Below are positions 45,190 to 56,068 of a stretch of DNA of 64,000 nt, piece by piece. The stretch lies in assembly GCA_048013815.1 (NCBI GenBank), contig CM106585.1, positions 11,408,001 to 11,472,000 of the forward strand, given 5' to 3'. The notes under the pieces were generated by a model. The model saw only the letters and a list, made by a program, of their open reading frames with translations. It had not been told where the DNA came from and did no database searches. Made by a program: the position numbers and the translations under genes. Source of the DNA: Setoptus koraiensis (taxonomy: Eukaryota > Arthropoda). Within the stretch, counting starts at the first letter, position 1. Each line of letters opens with the position of its first letter.

Positions 45190-47084
45190 CGCGCGCAAGC
45201 ACGGTACGCAGTGACTTACGTAAACAACAAGAAAACAACAACAACAGGAACACACACTCGCACACATTCATTTCAGCTAAAAAACAAATATCTGGGCCCG
45301 CTCGTTGCGCAACTGCGCACTGATCGCACAGTCGGCTCGCGTCGGCAAAACGCGTTAGTTGTCGTCGTCGCCGCTGCCATTGGTGCTGTTGCCGCTGCCG
45401 CTGCTGTTGTTGCCGCTGCCGCTGCTGTTGTTGCCGCTGCTTCTGTTGGCGCCGTTGTCGTCGTCGAAGTGACGCACAATTGTGCAACTAACAGCACCAT
45501 ATAGCACACCGTGGTCTACATAGTATGTGTGCGACCATAGTGCACACCATTATGTGGCCTATGCGCCCGGACTGGCTGGCATATCACCACATGGCCGCGG
45601 TATATATCCTATATATGAAGTGGCACAAGGAAATAGTGGAGTGCAAATTGCGAGCACCACGTTTCTGGCCAGTACCTATTATGCCGACTGCTGGCGGGCG
45701 CGCAGTTGGCAAGCTCGCGCCGCTTGCAAGCGGCGCCCCATAACGGCAGCGGTCCGCTAGTAGCAGGCGGTGTGTGTGCGCTGTGCCATCGTGTGCGCTA
45801 TGTTGTGTGTGTGTGTGTGTGCGCCATGTTGTGTGCGTGTGTGTGTGCTGTGGCGTGTGTGTGCGTGTGCTGTGGCGTGTGTGTGTGTGCGCGCGCCCGC
45901 GCCGGGACCTAGCGAGTCGATAAAAGTCGCAAGCAATGAAAAGAGTTAGCGCGCGCGCGCGCGCATCTTGTCGTGGCTAGGCGCTGCCGGACCGACAGTC
46001 TGGGCGCCGTTGTGTGCTCATTGTGCATTATTGCTCCTAGTTGCACTCCGTTGCGAGTCCCAACTCACAGCTCGCGAGCGTCGCTGGCGATCGCCCATGA
46101 TAATAGTCTTATCCGAGTTACATCATCATGTTGATGCTGTGTGTGTGCCAATCACGATGGCAAGAGCGCCGCAATTGTGAGCCAGCCAGCCAGCTCGCAA
46201 GCGGCTCGCTGGCGCTGCCAGCGTAGTGGCGGCAGCGATGCACTTGCAGACTAGTTGTGCGCAGTTGGCGCATATCGAGGTCAGCCAGCAAGCGAGCCGC
46301 CTAGCCAGCTAATGCGCCTGTGCAAGCTGCGAGCCGCCTGCAAATCGACAACAGCAGCAATTGCAGCGACAGACCTGTCCCTACTGGCTGTCGCGAGTTA
46401 TAGTCACTATTTGGTGTGTGCCGACTGTGAGCTCACGATGTAACTCTGTTGTTGATTTGGTTGTTGTTGTCGTTGTTGCTGCCGCTGCTGTTGCTGTTGC
46501 CTGCATGTTGTTGTGATGCGCGCACACACACACAAACTCGAATAGCACAGCGCAGAGCCGATATTACTCTCTGCTATGGCTGCATACAGTATACAAACCA
46601 CAATGACGAAGGTCTAATAAGCCAGCTACAGTATCAGCCAGCCAGCCAGCTAGCTCGCTGGCGGCTGGCTGGCAATAGGTATTCTGCTAGCGCACGAAAG
46701 TGGCAAACCTTTGACGTAAGACAACCTTTGGCGCCTGGGCCGCGCACAGAACAACCAGCTCGCAACAACGGCGCCAACAACAGCGGCAACAACAACAGCG
46801 GCGGCGGCGGCAGCGGCAACAACAGCAACTACGGCGCCAGCAACAACACACAGCCCAAGAGCATCTGCCAGCGAGATGCAAGAACAGGTCGGAACACACA
46901 AACTAACTCCCATGTTACGCCATACACGCAGAATGCCTGTTCCAAAACCATGTCAGACTTTGCGACTCGCTCGCAGCGCAACACCAACAACAACAACAAC
47001 AACAACAACAACCACGACAACAACAACAACAACCACGACAACCACACAACTTGCTCCATTTAAGCGCGCATCATAGGTGGCGCT

Positions 47085-47115
<31 letters not shown>

Positions 47116-48300
47116 TCCTGGCAGAGTCTCTAGACAGCGCGGCACAGCGCACGACATGGCACAGCCGCTGTCTGGGCTAGTCGGCGAGTACGCTGGAATG
47201 TTGCCGCCGCCGCCTCACATAATACCTAGACAAACATCCGCAAGGGCGGCGCTCTTTTGCTTTCTTTTTGTTTTAAGCCACTCTTAAGCAACTACCTGCC
47301 GCTTGACAGTCGCTGCGACGGCGACAATTTTAAACGCGTGCTCATCTCCTCTAAGCGGCTCAAGCTCTAGAGCGAATTAGCAAAGTTAGTTAGCGAACAG
47401 AGAGATATTTAGCGTTGCACTGGGTGCTTGGCTGATTTATTTCCAGGCGCCAACAGCGCCTCTCGCGGATTCTCGCACAACTAACTTGCAGAGTCACCGC
47501 AGCATTTTAAGTTGCTTCACTATGCAACACACTCGCAAATAGACACACTTCTTGTGTGCAGCAGTTTGTGCGCGATAACCGTGCATGAGATGAAACCGTG
47601 CTTGCAAAACTGTTCTCGAACTGTATGTTGGTGCTCTGTTAAACTGTGTGTGTGTGTGTGTGCGTGCGTGTACTGTATATTGTGTTGTGTTCGCTTGAAT
47701 CGAGTGCCCAAACCGGGCTCCACTGTAGGCGTGTGTGTGTGTGTGTGTGTGTGTGTGAGAACCTACTGCACACAGCACTGTGCTACACATACAGTCATGT
47801 ACGCAAGAACAGCAAGAAGAGTGGAACAGGCACAGCAAAAGAGACACACAGCGATAGTATCGAACAACTAATTTCTGCACTACGGACTCCGTAGTACGGA
47901 GTGCAGTGCAGTGTGCGAGTCACTCGCAGAGTGTGTGAGTCGAGCAACAGCAGCGATCGCGGTGGCAGGCTCAACAACCACTGTAACTACAACTCAACTA
48001 CACACTACCACTACCAATACATTACTGGTGTACAGCACAGTAGTTGCACTACCACCGCCACTACTACCACCACCACCACCACCACCACCACTATACTACT
48101 ACGACTTCAGCAGCAACAACTATACTACCAAACTGCAACTACTTCTTGCACACACACATATATACACTGGCAGTGTATATATTGGTAGTACGATTTTGAC
48201 TCTGCGCTCTCTGTGTTTCGCTGTGTTTCGCTGTGTTTCGCTCTGTGTTTCGCTCGCTGTGTTTCGTTCGCTGTGTTTCGTTCGCTGTGTGTGTGAGTGT

Positions 48301-48390
48301 ATTTTCATTCGTTCGTTCGTTCGTTCGTTCAGTCGTTCGATAATTCGTTTCGTTCGTCCGCTCGCTCGCTCACTCACTCATTCGTTCGTT
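48301..48390. repeat. (TTCG)n / (CTCG)n tetranucleotide tract
   Basis: Imperfect TTCG repeats merging into CTCGCTCACTCA-type repeats, preceded by repeated CTGTGTTTCG units from about 48208. Confidence 0.85.
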
Positions 48391-48692
48391 TGTCGTCGTT
48401 CCATGTTCACTTTGCGTATATTCTCTATTTTGCTGTAAGTTCGCTATCTCAGAGTGTGTTTCTCCGTTCGCTCATTTTACAAAGAGTTTCACTATTGCTG
48501 TTGCTCGCACTCGCAAACAGACACACAAGCAGACAGACAGGCACACACACACAGACATACACACACACAGAGTAGCACACACTAACCATCGAACGAGAGA
48601 GAGAGAGAGATAGAGACACAGACTTATATTGATCATAATAGAAGCATCACTCACTCGCTCACACAATTAGCAGATACACATACAGATATACG

Positions 48693-48693
<1 letters not shown>

Positions 48694-48726
<33 letters not shown>

Positions 48727-48790
48727 CATACATCTATATACATGTATATGTATATCAATGCATATATATATGTATATATTTAACGAGAAT
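48694..48790. repeat. (TA)n-rich tract just upstream of the SERTA gene
   Basis: An interrupted TATATA/TACATA run ending about 40 bp before the ATG at 48832, so it probably lies in the 5' UTR or core promoter. Confidence 0.8.
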
Positions 48791-48831
48791 ATATTACTAT
48801 TATTACTACTATATAGATATTATTAATAATT

Positions 48832-51154
48832 ATGACAGAGGAGACTACGGCGACCAATGGAGCCCCTGGTGGTGCGCAGTCATCCCCTTCAACGATATCA
48901 TCATTGCATTTGCCGCAATCCACGCTGCAACAACAAGATCAACAAAAAACAATAACAACAACAGAAACAGAAACAACAACCACAACCACGGCAACCAAAA
49001 CCACATTGAATTACTCTATGCCTAGTTCCTGCAAGAGGCTCAGATTGAGTGATGAATTTATTAATAATAACCACACCACTGTCCATCACCCCCACCAGCA
49101 GCAACAACAACAAGAGCAACCACAGCACGAGCATCTTCACCAAGATCAGCAACAGCACTCTTTGCAGCAGCATACATTGCCGCAACACCACCAACAACAC
49201 AGCCATAATGAAGAAAAAATTGTTGAGGAAGCCGATGATGGTGCAATTGGTGAAGACGAGAATGAGAATGACGAAGAGGATGACAATGAAGACGAAGATG
49301 ACGACAATGACGAAGATGATGAGGACGACGATGATGACGACGACGACGACGATGATGAGGACGAAGACGACGAAGACGATGAAGAAGAAGATGATGAAGA
49401 CATGCATGAGCATGTAGACCAACAACAAGTTGGTGCAGAGATAAATGCTGTTGATCAGCATAACAATAACAAATATTCATTAAATATTAATAACAATATT
49501 ATTTATGATCATCAACAGCATCATAATCACCTCCATCATCATCACCATCATCATCAGCAGCAACAACAAAATCATCATCCCCACCATCATCATCACCATC
49601 AGCCTCATTTACATCTTCACCACCATCATCATCATCACGATCATCATCATCCCCACAATCATCATCACCACCAAAATCATCTCCATCAAACGAATCACAA
49701 CCCGACGCCCTTACAAAGTCAAAATCATCAGCAACAACAACAAATGCAACAAATCGAGCAGCAGCATGATCAAACAAATCATAACCATCATCAGCCACCA
49801 ACACTGATGAATACCACTACAGAGACTAACAACAATCACAATAATAATAACGACTTAAAACATCAAAATACCGATAATCTTAACAATAGTCATCAGCAAC
49901 TTCAAAATAGTAACTGGGAGTTGTTTCACAAAAGTATCAACAAATTGAGAAGGAGGTAAGAAATCAAATATTTATTACTATCTTTTACTCGCATGTCGAA
50001 TCTCACACAAATGTAATTATAACTGACACATCTCACATGTTTACATGTATATTCCAAACAGTCAATCCGGTGCTGAGCCTAATTTGCTTAGATCAGTTCT
50101 TATATGCAACCTACTGCGGAAACTGGAACGTGATATGGACGAAGATGGAATAAAAATTAACTATGGACCAGATGGAATACCAACTATTGTTAATTCAAAT
50201 CAGGAAATCACCATGTTAGATCCTCCACCCACCTCATTAGCCACAAACAACCAAATTGCGGTAACACAGCCTCATGCAACAGAAACACAGAGAGATTGCG
50301 CTAGCTCCTCAGAAGGCGAAGATCAGTCTACAGTGTTGGTGGAGCCTGTGGTCACAACAAACACATCTTCCACGAATGAAAATCCTCATTTGCCTATCGA
50401 AAACGATTGTGTGAAACATTTTCTCGATTTAGATATGTTATCCTCTGGTAGAGTAACACCATTTCCGTCAATCACAATTAAATGCACACCCGATGAATCA
50501 AACGAGCCTTCAAATGACAATGTTGATACTCTAACTCGTGCTCAGTCAACATCTCCGCCTAGGTCACCAACACCCACACCAGATGATGACTGTAGTGTTC
50601 AAGATGCATTTTCAATCACTACTCTAAGTAGTAATGGCAATAGTTCAACCGGTGCAGTGAGTATTAGTGACCACCATAATTCCATGACGTCTGTGCCATC
50701 ATACCTCTCACTTGATAATGGGCTGGAAAGTAGTGTCATACAATCGGCTGTTACTGATGTTACAAGTTTAGATAATCATACAACAACGATACTTGATGTT
50801 TCCTCTTCTACGATCAAATCCTCGGATCAATCGAAGTCAACTAATAATACAATTTCAGGCTCAAACAATATAGCTTCTCCAGCATCTTACGCCTTGTTAT
50901 ATACAAATCAGAATGGCGAAGAAAGTTTTGCAGATTTAGACTGGTCTTTATATGATTTTGATTTACTCATGAGCAATGAGTATGTTGGATCATCACATGC
51001 CTCTTCATCTTCCTCATCTGCATCATCTACGTCATCCAATGGCTCAGTAACACAATGGTCCACGACATTGCCATCATCGTCATCGTCTTCACTATCACCA
51101 TCATCCCCTTTATCTTCCACATTGGACGTAGTCATTACTAATATATATGATTGA
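48832..51154 (+). CDS. tara: SERTA-domain transcriptional coregulator, taranis/SERTAD-like
   Basis: Predicted nuclear coregulator linking cell-cycle control and transcription. CDS join 48832-49955 and 50062-51154, with a 106-bp intron (donor GAG|GTAAGA, acceptor CCAAACAG), giving 738 residues. The intron splits the SERTA domain: exon 1 supplies WELFHKSINKLRR (361-374) and exon 2 QSGAEPNLLRSVLICNLLRK (376-395). Together they give the family pattern of one helix, then EP..L..SVLI.N.LR. An N-terminal KRLRL (about 68) resembles a cyclin-binding motif. Exon 1 also encodes Gln-rich, strongly acidic (about 145-195) and His-rich (about 225-300) tracts. The C-terminal region has DLDWSLYDFDLLM, similar to the acidic activation motif of SERTAD proteins. 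An AATAAA overlaps the end at 51156-51161. Convergent with PIGG, 90 bp apart. Confidence 0.85.
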
Positions 51155-51244
51155 TAATAAACTAAGTTGGTTTGACGCTATTTTGCATTTATATTCAAAG
51201 TATATTACAATGTTTCAATTTTTTCGAACAAGTTCAAACATTTT

Positions 51245-53932
51245 CTAAAAAAGTTTCATTTCTTTCCGGGTTTTCAAGTCCAATTTCGTAGCGAGTGTAA
51301 TTACTGGCCATAGAATCAGTGTTGTGAAAGCCAGAAATGCGTACTCGTATATTAATTTTGGTGAGATAACGGACCAGATGAACAGGTGGTTGCGGAGCAA
51401 GCAACAAACTAACATGTAATATGTTATAGATATTCCGGGTGGGGAGAACATTATTAACTTCGTCACCTCAATAGACAATAGTCGTCTAGTTTGGGAACTT
51501 TTAATGAAAGAGGAACGTCTAGTTCTACTATTGATGTACCTTCTGAAGAACTCAAGTATCCAATATGTGTAAAGGCAAAAGGTTGAGCACATGATCAAAA
51601 ATGCTGCATTAAAAAAGTTATACTCTGATTGTCCAACATAACCGGGGGCTAAATCAATGGATGAAAATAAATTGGAATTCCCTTGATTGAAAAAGGCATT
51701 CTTGGCCATAGTATAATAAAACAGTGAGTGAACCATGGGTGAAACATCAAGCCGGAGAAGTAGAACATTAGAGACATTCTCGAGCATAATATTCATAGCT
51801 AGTAGGATGATGTTGTGGGGACGGAGAAGGAGAGCTACCAACAACAACCAAGATCTCGTGATTATTCCAATATAACTACTCTCATTGGCCAGAACTTTGT
51901 AAGTTTGCAGATAAGTAGAGTATACCAAATCTACCAGAATTAAAAAGAAAATTAGTCTTGCCAGCAGAATGGGTGTAGTTGTTAATCCCAATTTATCCTC
52001 ATGAAAGAATGTCAAACTCTTGTAGATTGTTATTCCTAAGATGATTGAAGAGCTCAATATTCTATTCGACCTTCCCAAACAGTCTCTTCCTGAAGTGCGA
52101 ATAAGTAAAATTAGAATAGAGGCGCACAACATGGTCATCTCTGATGTGGAATTCTTGTTTTTGAATAAATCTCTGGTATTGCTGCTATTCCAGTAATAAC
52201 AAATGACGATAATAGCTTGCTGACAGAGCATCATGAATGTGGAGACAGTGCTTTCGTTCTTTCCATCTTTAATAACTTTGACTGTATAAGATCCAAATAT
52301 AATCAACAGGCTAAAGCACGGCCAAAAAGATGATTCGAACTCAATGAAATCCGTTGATCCTAGGAACAAAATTGGAACAAACATGATGATTGCTACAGAT
52401 AGTAGCTCGCAACGTCCGCGCTTCATTAGTGATGCCAAAGAAATCTCTAATTTTATACCGGCAATTATTTTGAATAAAATGACAACTAAGAAAGAACATG
52501 TTGCTATAAACACCAACGAGTAGTTTCCTTCCGAAGATGGGTTTGCTAGTAAGAACTCCTGAGCTCTTTTTGTCCAAGAAACATATTTCTTGTATAACTC
52601 ATGAGATGATTCAATTCCGTAATTATGCTGCTGAAGGATGTTCGCCAGTTCCTCAGACAAAATTATAAGTTGCGTAGGCATCAATAAAGTTTTAAGTTGC
52701 ATGGCATTCTCAAAAGCAGCACACGTTTTGACCCGTGAACTCATCGGCAGTAAAGCATCCATGAAATGAGTTATCAAACAGCCTTTACTTTTATCTGGTA
52801 TAGGCAGACCTGTCAATATCGATACAGTGACAGCTAGGTCTACTTGGTTTATAGTATGACTAATTGGGGACATGTCCAACACACTTGTGTTATGAGAAAA
52901 ATCTAACTTATACTTGTGGTTGACTGGAATAAATATCATTGCAGTATTTGATTCCAAATTTGAACCTCCACCATGATTACCAGAATCCGACATTCCATGG
53001 TCTCCACATATAATGACTAAAGTAGACTGATTGAGATCTTTGCTGAGAACTTCGAAAATATTTTTTATCACATTGTCCATCTCGACCAGTTTAGAGTGGA
53101 TAAGAGTTGACTCCCTGGAACCGAAAACGTGTCCAATATGATCGAGACCTAGATAATGTAGTATCATGATATCCCATTCGTGTATGCGCCTAAGCTCGGG
53201 CATAATATTATAGGTTACATTCGTGTCGACAGTTGTGTAATCCGTGGCAAAGAAAGAAAAAGTTTCATTCGCCCGCAGAAAAGTTTCTCTTCTGAATAGA
53301 GTTAACCAAGTATCGTCACCATAGAAGACGATTTGCTTGCCTTGAGATCTCGCCAACTCTATGATGTTGGTGCTTTCAAATTTTTGATTGTTAGCGGCAA
53401 GGTTATATATTATATCTACGAAGCTGGGTATCGTGCCACTTACTATGGCTTTGATTCTAGGCATTGTAACCGTGGGAGTTGCAGCATGTCCTATGAATCC
53501 TAAAGCTTCTTTGCCCGATAGGAGACGTTCTACAAAAGGCATACTGGGTTGAGTGTCCGAAAGTTGAGAGTTTGGCCTCTTAACAATTGATGGTATGAAA
53601 TCAGCGCCAAGAGCATCTATCACAATGATAATTGTTTTATTGAATTCAATCTCAGAGTACTCATCATCACGATTTTGGTTGGTAATATATGTCCTACGTT
53701 GGCAATGATTTCGGAATATTTCGGTGGATAGTGATGAGATCTTTTCTTCGGAACGTGCTAGTTCTGGTGAATATTCTTTGGTTTGGTTGGTTCTTGACCA
53801 CACATTATCAAGTGTGAACGAATCTCTCGCAAGGAAAAAATTGTACATGAAATAAACGACAAATACATGGTGAAGTATAACAATCGTTGCAGTCCCGCTG
53901 AGAATCTTTCTCCAATACCATACTGTTGTCAT
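51245..53932 (-). CDS. PIGG: GPI ethanolamine phosphate transferase 2, PIGG/GPI7 type
   Basis: Predicted ER membrane enzyme that adds ethanolamine phosphate to the second mannose of GPI anchors. 895 residues in one exon (human about 983, recalled). An N-terminal signal anchor (about 15-34) precedes a lumenal alkaline-phosphatase-like domain with VIDALGADF (104-112; metal-binding Asp106), TPTVTMPRIKA (152-162; the nucleophilic Thr is in this motif), VFYGDDTWLTLF, LHYLGLDHIGHVFG and CGDHGMSDSGNHGG, followed by a long polytopic C-terminal region with about ten or more hydrophobic segments. The spacing and wording of PRIKA...GTIPSFVDIIYNL fit PIGG better than PIGO or PIGN. The start MTTVWYWRK is the first ATG and leaves a good membrane anchor. 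Confidence 0.93.
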   Translation of the reverse strand: MTTVWYWRKILSGTATIVILHHVFVVYFMYNFFLARDSFTLDNVWSRTNQTKEYSPELARSEEKISSLSTEIFRNHCQRRTYITNQNRDDEYSEIEFNKTIIIVIDALGADFIPSIVKRPNSQLSDTQPSMPFVERLLSGKEALGFIGHAATPTVTMPRIKAIVSGTIPSFVDIIYNLAANNQKFESTNIIELARSQGKQIVFYGDDTWLTLFRRETFLRANETFSFFATDYTTVDTNVTYNIMPELRRIHEWDIMILHYLGLDHIGHVFGSRESTLIHSKLVEMDNVIKNIFEVLSKDLNQSTLVIICGDHGMSDSGNHGGGSNLESNTAMIFIPVNHKYKLDFSHNTSVLDMSPISHTINQVDLAVTVSILTGLPIPDKSKGCLITHFMDALLPMSSRVKTCAAFENAMQLKTLLMPTQLIILSEELANILQQHNYGIESSHELYKKYVSWTKRAQEFLLANPSSEGNYSLVFIATCSFLVVILFKIIAGIKLEISLASLMKRGRCELLSVAIIMFVPILFLGSTDFIEFESSFWPCFSLLIIFGSYTVKVIKDGKNESTVSTFMMLCQQAIIVICYYWNSSNTRDLFKNKNSTSEMTMLCASILILLIRTSGRDCLGRSNRILSSSIILGITIYKSLTFFHEDKLGLTTTPILLARLIFFLILVDLVYSTYLQTYKVLANESSYIGIITRSWLLLVALLLRPHNIILLAMNIMLENVSNVLLLRLDVSPMVHSLFYYTMAKNAFFNQGNSNLFSSIDLAPGYVGQSEYNFFNAAFLIMCSTFCLYTYWILEFFRRYINSRTRRSSFIKSSQTRRLLSIEVTKLIMFSPPGISITYYMLVCCLLRNHLFIWSVISPKLIYEYAFLAFTTLILWPVITLATKLDLKTRKEMKLF

Positions 53933-54199
53933 GATCTGTCAAGATTTGCGACGACTTGATCTGTTGTCGGTCGGATATTTTTGTGCCTCAATGGTGAAAA
54001 ATCATAAGTCTATCATTAAAATAAAGGACATCACTTAATTACTAGTAAGGCACTATGACGTAATTTTGAGTCGGCAGTTTATCAGACGTATAAACATGTG
54101 GTTCTGTTGAAATACCGAAGAAAAGAATTAACGAGTATGCGCAGTAAGAGAAATCAGCTGACACGTTTTTGAATTTTGCATGCATGTGGTCTACTTTTT

Positions 54200-55837
54200 T
54201 CATTTTATTAAACTCTTGTTGGAGTGGATGCTATCATTCCGCTTATTCCTATGACTTGAAGGTGAATGGTGACCCTTTCGGTCTCTATCTCTATTCCTAT
54301 CCCCATGCCTGTCCTCATTTTTGAGTCTATCGCCGTCTCTATATTCAGTCCTTTCTCTATGTCTACTCCTGTCTCTATGTCCACTCCTGTCTCTATGTCC
54401 ACTCCTGTCTCTATGTCCACTCCTTTCTCTATGTCTACTCCTGTCTCTATGTCTACTCCTGTCTCTACGTCCACTCCTGTCTCTGTGTCCACTTCTGTCT
54501 CTGTGTCCACTTCTGTCTCTATGCCCATCTCTATCTTTATGTCTGTCCCTTTCTCTGTGGCTACCTTTCTCTTCATGACTATCTCTGCTTCGATAGCCGT
54601 CTTTGTCTCTATAGCTATCTCTGTGACTGTGATTGTCTCTATCTCTATAACCGTCTTTGTGCTTTTCCCTGTCTCTGTGACCAGCTCTCTCACTGTCCCG
54701 GTCTTTGTGACTTTCCCTGTAATTGTGACTTTCCGTGTCACTATGGCCATCTTTGCGCTTAGATTCGACCTTTCCTCTATGTCCATAGAGAAAAGGTCGC
54801 AGAGCCAGCTCTCTGTTTTTGTTTTTGGCCTTAGCGGTCCGCATTTCGCGATACTGCTCCCATTTGAGTTTCGCAACAGATTGGCTGAAATCTACATGAA
54901 TTCTCCGGTCATCAATCAATACGTTGTCCATTTTAAAGTAAGCTTTTTCACAATCTTCTACATTTTCAAATTCTATGAAACCGTACTGTAACGACTGGTC
55001 GGTCTTAACATCTTTAATTATATCACATGATGTGATTGGACCGAATCTCGAGAAGATTTGTTTCAAGTCTTTCTCTTCTGTTATTGGATTCAACTTGCAC
55101 ACAAATAGGACATTCTCGGGAGGCTTCACATCCGCATCTGGTAAATCACCTATCATCTCTAGAACTATAGCTTTAGCTTTGGCCTCTTTCTGTTCCATCT
55201 CTTCCTGCAGTTGCTCTTGTGTCTTCCCTTCATCGTCGTTGAATGTCTCATAAATACCTATCCGATTGCTATTGATTAACCTGTCTGGTATTTCAGGCGA
55301 TTCAGTCACTCTAAGTAAATCATCCAAGTAAGGAGGATCAGGGAAAGGGTCATCAAGAATCACTGTATGACTAATACAGATATCTTGGAAGGGCATGCCA
55401 TCCTGATCGACGATCTGTTTGTTTAGAGTGTCTAAAACATCAATACCTTCAGTGACAATACCAAAAACTGTATGCCCTTGTTGATCAAGATAGTCTAGGT
55501 TTTTCTCAAGTGTAATGAAAAATTGAGATCCATGTTTACCAGTACCATTGTTTATCATCGATATGCAACCCTTTACAGAATGCTTGATCCGAGGTTCTTG
55601 CTCGGCTTCAAAAAGGCGACCTGAGTCACCTAGTTCATGAACGTAGATGGAATGCCCACCATCATTTAGGGGATCACCAGTGCGTACAGTGTAGTCCTTC
55701 TTGATCTCCGTAACAAGACAATAGCTATAATATTTTATCTTACATAGTTTTAGAAAATTGAAACATGTTCTTGGCCTTTCTTTGGTAAATAAATCCACGG
55801 TTATGTCCCCTAAGCTTGTCTCTATCACAACCGCCAT
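54200..55837 (-). CDS. PPIL4: Peptidyl-prolyl cis-trans isomerase-like 4 (cyclophilin with RRM)
   Basis: Predicted nuclear cyclophilin-RRM protein associated with splicing. The start at 55835-55837 is chosen for the canonical MAVVIETSLGDITVDLF; the frame is open upstream into the divergent promoter but adds nothing conserved. Domains of the 545-residue product: cyclophilin-like about 1-163 with HGSQFFITLEKNLDYLD and GHTVFGIVTEG; a linker; RRM about 241-320 with RNP2 VLFVCKL and RNP1 LQYGFIEF; then a charged C-terminal region dominated by HRDRSG/YRDRD repeats. As in the family, the cyclophilin core departs from active cyclophilin A at several active-site positions (for example VRTGDP replaces the usual QGGDP), so isomerase activity is doubtful. 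The C-terminus is longer than in human PPIL4 (about 492 residues) because of the repeats. No intron. Confidence 0.93.
   Translation of the reverse strand: MAVVIETSLGDITVDLFTKERPRTCFNFLKLCKIKYYSYCLVTEIKKDYTVRTGDPLNDGGHSIYVHELGDSGRLFEAEQEPRIKHSVKGCISMINNGTGKHGSQFFITLEKNLDYLDQQGHTVFGIVTEGIDVLDTLNKQIVDQDGMPFQDICISHTVILDDPFPDPPYLDDLLRVTESPEIPDRLINSNRIGIYETFNDDEGKTQEQLQEEMEQKEAKAKAIVLEMIGDLPDADVKPPENVLFVCKLNPITEEKDLKQIFSRFGPITSCDIIKDVKTDQSLQYGFIEFENVEDCEKAYFKMDNVLIDDRRIHVDFSQSVAKLKWEQYREMRTAKAKNKNRELALRPFLYGHRGKVESKRKDGHSDTESHNYRESHKDRDSERAGHRDREKHKDGYRDRDNHSHRDSYRDKDGYRSRDSHEEKGSHRERDRHKDRDGHRDRSGHRDRSGHRDRSGRRDRSRHRDRSRHRERSGHRDRSGHRDRSGHRDRSRHRERTEYRDGDRLKNEDRHGDRNRDRDRKGHHSPSSHRNKRNDSIHSNKSLIK
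54356..54529. repeat. 18-bp tandem repeat inside PPIL4
   Basis: About nine imperfect copies of an 18-bp unit of the type TCTATGTCCACTCCTGTC on the plus strand encode the HRDRSG hexapeptide repeats on the minus strand. The array also keeps plus-strand frames open, which gives spurious Ser/Thr/Val-repeat translations. Confidence 0.85.
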
Positions 55838-56068
55838 GGTGTTTGAGGAGGACGAATCTAACTTTTTTAAGAGAGCATATGAAAATTCATTAGTGACAGC
55901 TGGTAGTACCAGCCTGGTAGTGCCACCTGATTTACTCCGGGTTACATACGGGCAACGTACGTATAGCATGTGCACGAAATTTAAAAATTGTGCTAAAAAA
56001 TATAGTGGATCCTCGGTCCTGTTTTGTACTTTTGTTATGATATTATTGATTATTAGTTTGGCTTTTCG
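55838..56068. promoter_or_regulatory. Bidirectional promoter interval, PPIL4 and Trm9-like gene
   Basis: Only 231 bp separate two oppositely oriented start codons, so both 5' UTRs and promoters must share this interval. It is AT-rich in the half nearest the methyltransferase. No TATA box stands out. Confidence 0.6.

Noticed and set aside
46449-47063. 204-codon plus-strand frame
   Set aside because: Mostly translated microsatellites and triplet runs (Leu, Asn, His) with no conserved segment or gene context.
54266-54991. 241-codon plus-strand frame with Ser/Thr/Val/Met repeats
   Set aside because: It is the antisense of the PPIL4 repeat region; the 18-bp tandem unit keeps the frame open by periodicity and there is no family resemblance.
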